DNA of 8,618 bases, from contig CALGOD010000328.1 of NCBI GenBank assembly GCA_937957845.1, positions 1-8,618 of the forward strand, given 5' to 3'. The notes below the pieces were generated by a model. The model made no database searches, was not told the origin of the DNA, and saw nothing but the letters and a program-made list of their open reading frames with translations. The position numbers were made by a program, and so were the translations under genes. This document shows, piece after piece, positions 6,036 through 8,618 of this stretch. Source of the stretch: an uncultured Nocardiopsis sp. Its GTDB lineage: Bacteria; Actinomycetota; Actinomycetes; Streptosporangiales; Streptosporangiaceae. Position 1 is the stretch's first letter; the number at the start of each line of letters is the position of its first letter.

Positions 6036-6964
6036 CGTGTGCCTCCGTCGTGGTGTCGTTCCTGCAACCAGGAGATGGGATCGCCGTGGTCCACCTCCAC
6101 GCCCTCCGCGCGCAACATGTGGCGGACGAGCTGCCTACGGTGCGCGGAGAAGGTCAACACGTGCGCGACGACGCTGCCCAGCACGAAGCTCTCGGGCGGA
6201 TCGCACAGGGCGTCGATCAGCCGGTCGCCCCAGGCCCCGCGCCGCCCGATGTCGTCGACCACGGCGATCCAGCGCGGTCCCACGCGCGCGTGCCGTTCGC
6301 GCAGGCTTCCGACGTCGTCCGCGCCCCGGTCCGGAAGGTCCGCGCCGTCGATCGAGGCGAGCCAGGTCTCCTTGCTCCACACCAGGTGTTCGAGCACGGC
6401 CGCGATCGACTCCTCCGGCCCGTCCCACACCAAGATCCTCTGTCCGGGGGCGAGCGTCCGCCGGTAGGACTCCTCCGGCAGTTCCGCGGCCAGGTCGAGC
6501 AGATGGGCGGTGTCGTCCACGTCGTGATGGACCTGGAGCGCGATCATGTCCATGCCGGACCGCTCCTTCGGGTGCTCCTCGACCCACAGGTGGATCGGCG
6601 GATGGAAATGGATGCCGTTGGGCGCGGGCAGCCAGGTGCCGCTGCCCGGCGTGGTGGAACTGGGAGGACGCCCGAAGGCGCGTCCGAAGGCTCGGGTGAA
6701 CCCCTCGACCGACTCGTACCCGGCCGCGAACGCGGCGTCGGTGACGCTGCTGCCCTGGCCGATCTGCCAGGCCGCGCGCTCCAAGAGCACCCGGCGGCGC
6801 AGTGCGACCGGCGGTTCGCCGATGTCACGCCTCAGCCGGCGGGTGAAGTGGAACGGTGAGGTGAAGGTTCGATCCGCCATGTCGGTGAGGCGGGTGTTCT
6901 CCTCGTCCAGGACCGCGTCGAGCAGCTCGCGCAGACGGTCCCGTCCAGGGGTGGGCTCGCTCAT
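6032..6964 (-). CDS. AraC-type HTH regulator fused to a DinB-like domain
   Basis: A 310-residue two-domain protein. Residues about 8-102 contain two helix-turn-helix units of AraC type (LTDMADRTFTSPFHFTRRLR, then VTDAAFAAGYESVEGFTRAF). Here the DNA-binding part is N-terminal, not C-terminal as in classical AraC. After a Pro/Gly-rich joint and a short segment (GIHFHPPIHLWVEEH), residues about 145-305 resemble a DinB/YfiT-like four-helix bundle: ILVWDGPEESIAAVLEHLVWSKETWL, and later VVAHVLTFSAHRRQLVRHML. His193, His268 and His275 are plausible metal ligands. DinB-like domains occur in mycothiol- and bacillithiol-linked enzymes, so the second half may sense or process a small molecule; this is inference. 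ATG at 6964-6962 fits the domain start; no good ribosome site precedes it. The longer open frame, up to 7240, runs antisense into the tRNA gene and is not credible. First gene of an operon with the RibD-C gene. Confidence 0.82.
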   Translation of the reverse strand: MSEPTPGRDRLRELLDAVLDEENTRLTDMADRTFTSPFHFTRRLRRDIGEPPVALRRRVLLERAAWQIGQGSSVTDAAFAAGYESVEGFTRAFGRAFGRPPSSTTPGSGTWLPAPNGIHFHPPIHLWVEEHPKERSGMDMIALQVHHDVDDTAHLLDLAAELPEESYRRTLAPGQRILVWDGPEESIAAVLEHLVWSKETWLASIDGADLPDRGADDVGSLRERHARVGPRWIAVVDDIGRRGAWGDRLIDALCDPPESFVLGSVVAHVLTFSAHRRQLVRHMLRAEGVEVDHGDPISWLQERHHDGGTR

Positions 6965-7197
6965 GGCAACAGTATGTTCGGCGCGGGACGGCGCGCGCCT
7001 GACCGTTCTTGCCCACTCCCGTGGTGGGTCTTCCGGATCGCCCTTGGACGGTGGGTCACCGGGCGGACACGCGCTGGAGAGGGGAGGGTCTCTTCGCTCC
7101 GCGGACGGGACCGAGGAACGTCGGGCGTGGTGCGGGCGGTCGCGCGGATGCGGTAGAGTCTTGCCGTCGGCGGCGCCCGGAGGGCGTCCACCGCACA
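6965..7197. promoter_or_regulatory. Divergent intergenic region between the AraC-DinB gene and tRNA-Pro
   Basis: This 233-base stretch has no credible gene. At its left end is a small AT-rich dyad AACA-GTA-TGTT (6968-6978). On the - strand it contains TACTGT, a TAnnnT -10 candidate four bases before the regulator ATG, so that message would be almost leaderless and could be self-repressed. At the right end TAGAGT (7154-7159) is a -10 candidate for the tRNA, 38 bases before its 5' end, without a clear -35. Between them I see only short GC hairpins such as CCCAC/GTGGG (7012-7016 with 7024-7028). Confidence 0.35.
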
Positions 7198-7271
7198 CGG
7201 GACGTAGCGCAGTTTGGCAGCGCACTTGACTGGGGGTCAAGGGGTCGTGGGTTCAAATCCCGCCGTCCCGA
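7198..7271 (+). tRNA. tRNA-Pro, anticodon GGG
   Basis: A complete cloverleaf of 74 bases. The acceptor arms CGGGACG/CGTCCCG, the D-stem GCGC/GCGC and the anticodon stem CTTGA/TCAAG pair perfectly. The T-stem GTGGG/CCCGC has one G-U around TTCAAAT. The anticodon loop CTGGGGG (7230-7236) places GGG at 7232-7234, reading CCC and CCU. The C1-G72 pair and A73 discriminator are bacterial tRNA-Pro identity features. CCA is not encoded. The 3' half is a likely integration site: a degraded integrase lies 90 bases downstream, and tRNA-Pro is a known target of actinobacterial elements such as pSAM2. Confidence 0.97.
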
Positions 7272-7287
7272 CAGGGCAGTAGCAGTC

Positions 7288-7323
7288 CGGAGAAGGGTCC
7301 GCCTGATGGTGGACCCTTCTCTG
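7288..7323 (+). terminator. Terminator-like hairpin after tRNA-Pro
   Basis: AGAAGGGTCC (7291-7300) pairs perfectly with GGACCCTTCT (7311-7320), and three more outer pairs (one G-U) extend it to 13, around a 10-base loop. GCGTTTCC follows. It starts 17 bases after the tRNA and is the likely end of the tRNA transcript. It lies between the tRNA and the integrase 3' end, so it could also stop the integrase message coming from the other side. Confidence 0.6.
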
Positions 7324-7360
7324 CGTTTCCGATGGGGTCGAACCGGGATCGGGTGGGCTG

Positions 7361-8540
7361 TCAGCCCACGTTATGAAAGATCCTGCCCATCGTCCCTGCT
7401 CCGGATCGAGTTATCGGTCGGAGTTGGTGGCGGTAGACGCGTTCGGTGGTGTCGGTGTCGTCGTGGCCGACGAGGAGTGAGATCTCTTCCACGCTGCCGC
7501 CGTGGTCGGAGAGCGGGACACGAAGGTGTGGCGCAGTCCGCGCGTGGTCCATTCCTTGTCGTTCAATCCTGCCTTTCTCATGATCGTGCGCGACTCCCGT
7601 AGGACGTCGTGCCGGTCCAGCTGGGCCCCGGTGCGGGTGCAGAACACCAGGTCGTGGTCCTGTCACAGCTCGGCCGCCGCCAGACGCTCACGGGCCTGCA
7701 TCGCCTGGTGGGCGACGAGGGCTTTGACCAGCCGGCGCGGGCAGTGCCGAAGACCACCGCGATCGGTGGGCCTTGGTGTCGACACCCTCGCGTACCGAGA
7801 TCCACACGTGGATCGTGGGAATCTCACCGGCGGTGGCGACCTGTTCCCACCTCAGAGCGCGGATCTCCTCGGCGCGGGCGCCAGTGACAATGGAGGTCAC
7901 CAGGTAGGCATACCACCGGGTGCCTTCCGCTGTCTTGAATGCCGCCACCACTTGGTCCAAGGTCATGGATGTGGAGGGCCGCCCGAGCCTGTCACCTTTG
8001 CATCGGCCTCTTTGGTCCACACGGGCGAACTCGGCGACGTTACGGGAGACCATCTCTTGAATCTGCGCGTAGCGGATAGCGCGCTCCAGAAGGATGAGCA
8101 CCGACCGCAGCGTCCGCGAGGACGGACGCGTTTTCCTGCCGCGTAGCCAGGCGAGCACATCGACCACCCGCAGTCGGGCCAACAGGTGCCGGCCCAGGTA
8201 GGGGTGATGTGCGTGCGCGCGAGCCGTGTGCAGTTGTCTCGAGTGTTGGAGCCCAGGCCCGAGAGTCGGTCGCGCGGGAACTCCGCCACGCGGTCGGCGC
8301 CGGTGGAGTGGGCGGGGAGTCGACTCCCCGGTCCAACTCATCCAGGGCTGTGGACGGCTTGTCGTAGAAGGTGTTCTTGTTCTTACCGCCGACCTTCTCG
8401 ATCCGCCGGCGTCCAGAGTGCGAGGCCTGCCCAAGGCGGATCTCCGCAAGCCAGAGGGGACGTGCCTTGGCGGGGTGGACCGACATCTCAGGTCGGTCGG
8501 CCGGCTCTGCCCTGGTGGACCTGCGTGGCGTTCTGGGCAC
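7361..8540 (-). pseudogene. Decayed tyrosine-recombinase integrase
   Basis: Site-specific integrase of the phage/AICE type, readable only by switching frames. The N-terminal part (WLAEIRLGQASHSG, then KNTFYDKPSTALDELDRGVDS) is in one frame from about 8540. It changes frame near 8311-8318 into LGSNTRDNCTRLARTHI (core-binding domain), then near 8199-8208 into LARLRVVDVLAWLRGRKT and the box I region VTGARAEEIRALRWEQV (catalytic Arg). Another switch near 7739-7741 leads to LVKALVAHQAMQARERLAA, then an in-frame TGA at 7663-7665 where relatives usually have Trp (before QDHDLVFCTRTG). The last switch, near 7512-7518, falls between RGLRHTFVS (box II) and LSDHGGSVEEISLLVGHDD with VYRH (catalytic Tyr codon 7433-7435). 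The end, a TGA at 7361-7363, faces tRNA-Pro. All catalytic boxes remain recognisable but no single product can form. The N-terminal boundary is uncertain because the frame stays open to the window edge. Confidence 0.9.
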
Positions 8541-8618
8541 CGCTCCTCGTCTTTCCGGGGAACGGTCCCGGCCGGCCTGAGCGGATGCCCGGTCCTCCAG
8601 GAGGTGGTTGATGTAGGT
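8541..8618. other. Unassigned sequence at the right edge
   Basis: On the - strand the frame used by the integrase N-terminus stays open to the edge (reading TYINHLLEDRASAQAGRD and on), without a start that resembles the family. It could be the rest of the integrase N-terminus after a further mutation, or the tail of another element gene. On the + strand there is a perfect AGGAGGT (8599-8605) before an ATG that is followed at once by TAG. I assign nothing here. Confidence 0.3.

Larger units (their letters stand above)
7272..8618. mobile_element. Edge of an integrated element or genomic island at tRNA-Pro (remnant)
   Basis: Everything right of the tRNA 3' end appears foreign: a degraded integrase reading toward the tRNA, then sequence running off the window with no housekeeping gene. 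This layout (tRNA, short gap, convergent integrase) is the standard left end of elements that integrate by tyrosine recombinase into a tRNA 3' end. The expected second copy of the tRNA 3' end is not in this window, so the extent and the other end cannot be given. Confidence 0.6.

Noticed and set aside
5436..6467. 343-codon + strand frame opposite the RibD-C and AraC-DinB genes
   Set aside because: It is the complement of two genes with clear family motifs and good start context, and has no motif of its own.
6965..7240. N-terminal extension of the AraC-DinB protein up to 7240
   Set aside because: The added ~92 residues are Pro/Arg-rich, run through the complement of the tRNA gene, and do not match the family. 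The ATG at 6964 fits the domain start.
7502..8146. 214-codon + strand frame in the integrase region
   Set aside because: The opposite strand carries integrase homology through the whole stretch. The + frame is Arg/Ser/Pro-rich with no recognisable domain.
8599..8616. Perfect AGGAGGT followed by ATG-TAG, a start-stop minimal frame
   Set aside because: Striking, but it sits at the window edge on the strand opposite the integrase frame. One such match is expected by chance and no gene can be followed.
1..8618. CRISPR arrays, defence islands, toxin-antitoxin pairs, intact transposase genes
   Set aside because: I saw no regularly spaced repeats, no matching protein families and no insertion-sequence ends. 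The only mobile signal is the integrase remnant at tRNA-Pro.

Overview
The window is high-GC actinobacterial DNA. GTG starts are common, intergenic hairpins are GC-rich and lack U-tracts, and the gene order follows the conserved actinobacterial block around rluB, tyrA, cmk and der. The style, including a stand-alone AroH-type chorismate mutase between rluB and tyrA, suggests Streptosporangiales, perhaps Nocardiopsaceae. That placement is inference only.

Positions 1-4855 are housekeeping genes, all on the + strand: the 3' part of rluB (23S rRNA pseudouridine synthase), aroH (chorismate mutase), tyrA (prephenate dehydrogenase with a C-terminal ACT-like domain), cmk (cytidylate kinase) and der (tandem-GTPase ribosome assembly factor). 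AroH and TyrA catalyse consecutive steps, chorismate to prephenate to 4-hydroxyphenylpyruvate, so the pair is a small tyrosine-branch module between RNA, nucleotide and ribosome genes. Most junctions carry strong inverted repeats, so the genes may be separate or attenuated transcription units.

Positions 4952-6964 are accessory. A + strand DUF523 gene has an unusual C-terminal tail that runs into the 3' end of a convergent gene. On the - strand a two-gene operon with an ATGA overlap encodes an N-terminal AraC-type HTH joined to a DinB-like domain, followed by a RibD-C/dihydrofolate-reductase-fold protein.

Positions 7198-7271 are a complete tRNA-Pro (anticodon GGG) followed by a good hairpin. 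Ninety bases downstream lies a tyrosine-recombinase integrase on the - strand, readable only across several frames: I count four frame switches and one in-frame TGA. This is the usual arrangement of an integrative element in a tRNA gene, with the integrase now decayed. The window ends inside or near that element. I found no CRISPR array, intact insertion sequence, toxin-antitoxin pair or defence system, and nothing that I can claim as a wholly new system. The points most worth checking are the decayed tRNA-Pro element, a possible leaderless start of tyrA, a dyad upstream of cmk, the AraC-DinB/RibD-C operon and the DUF523 tail.
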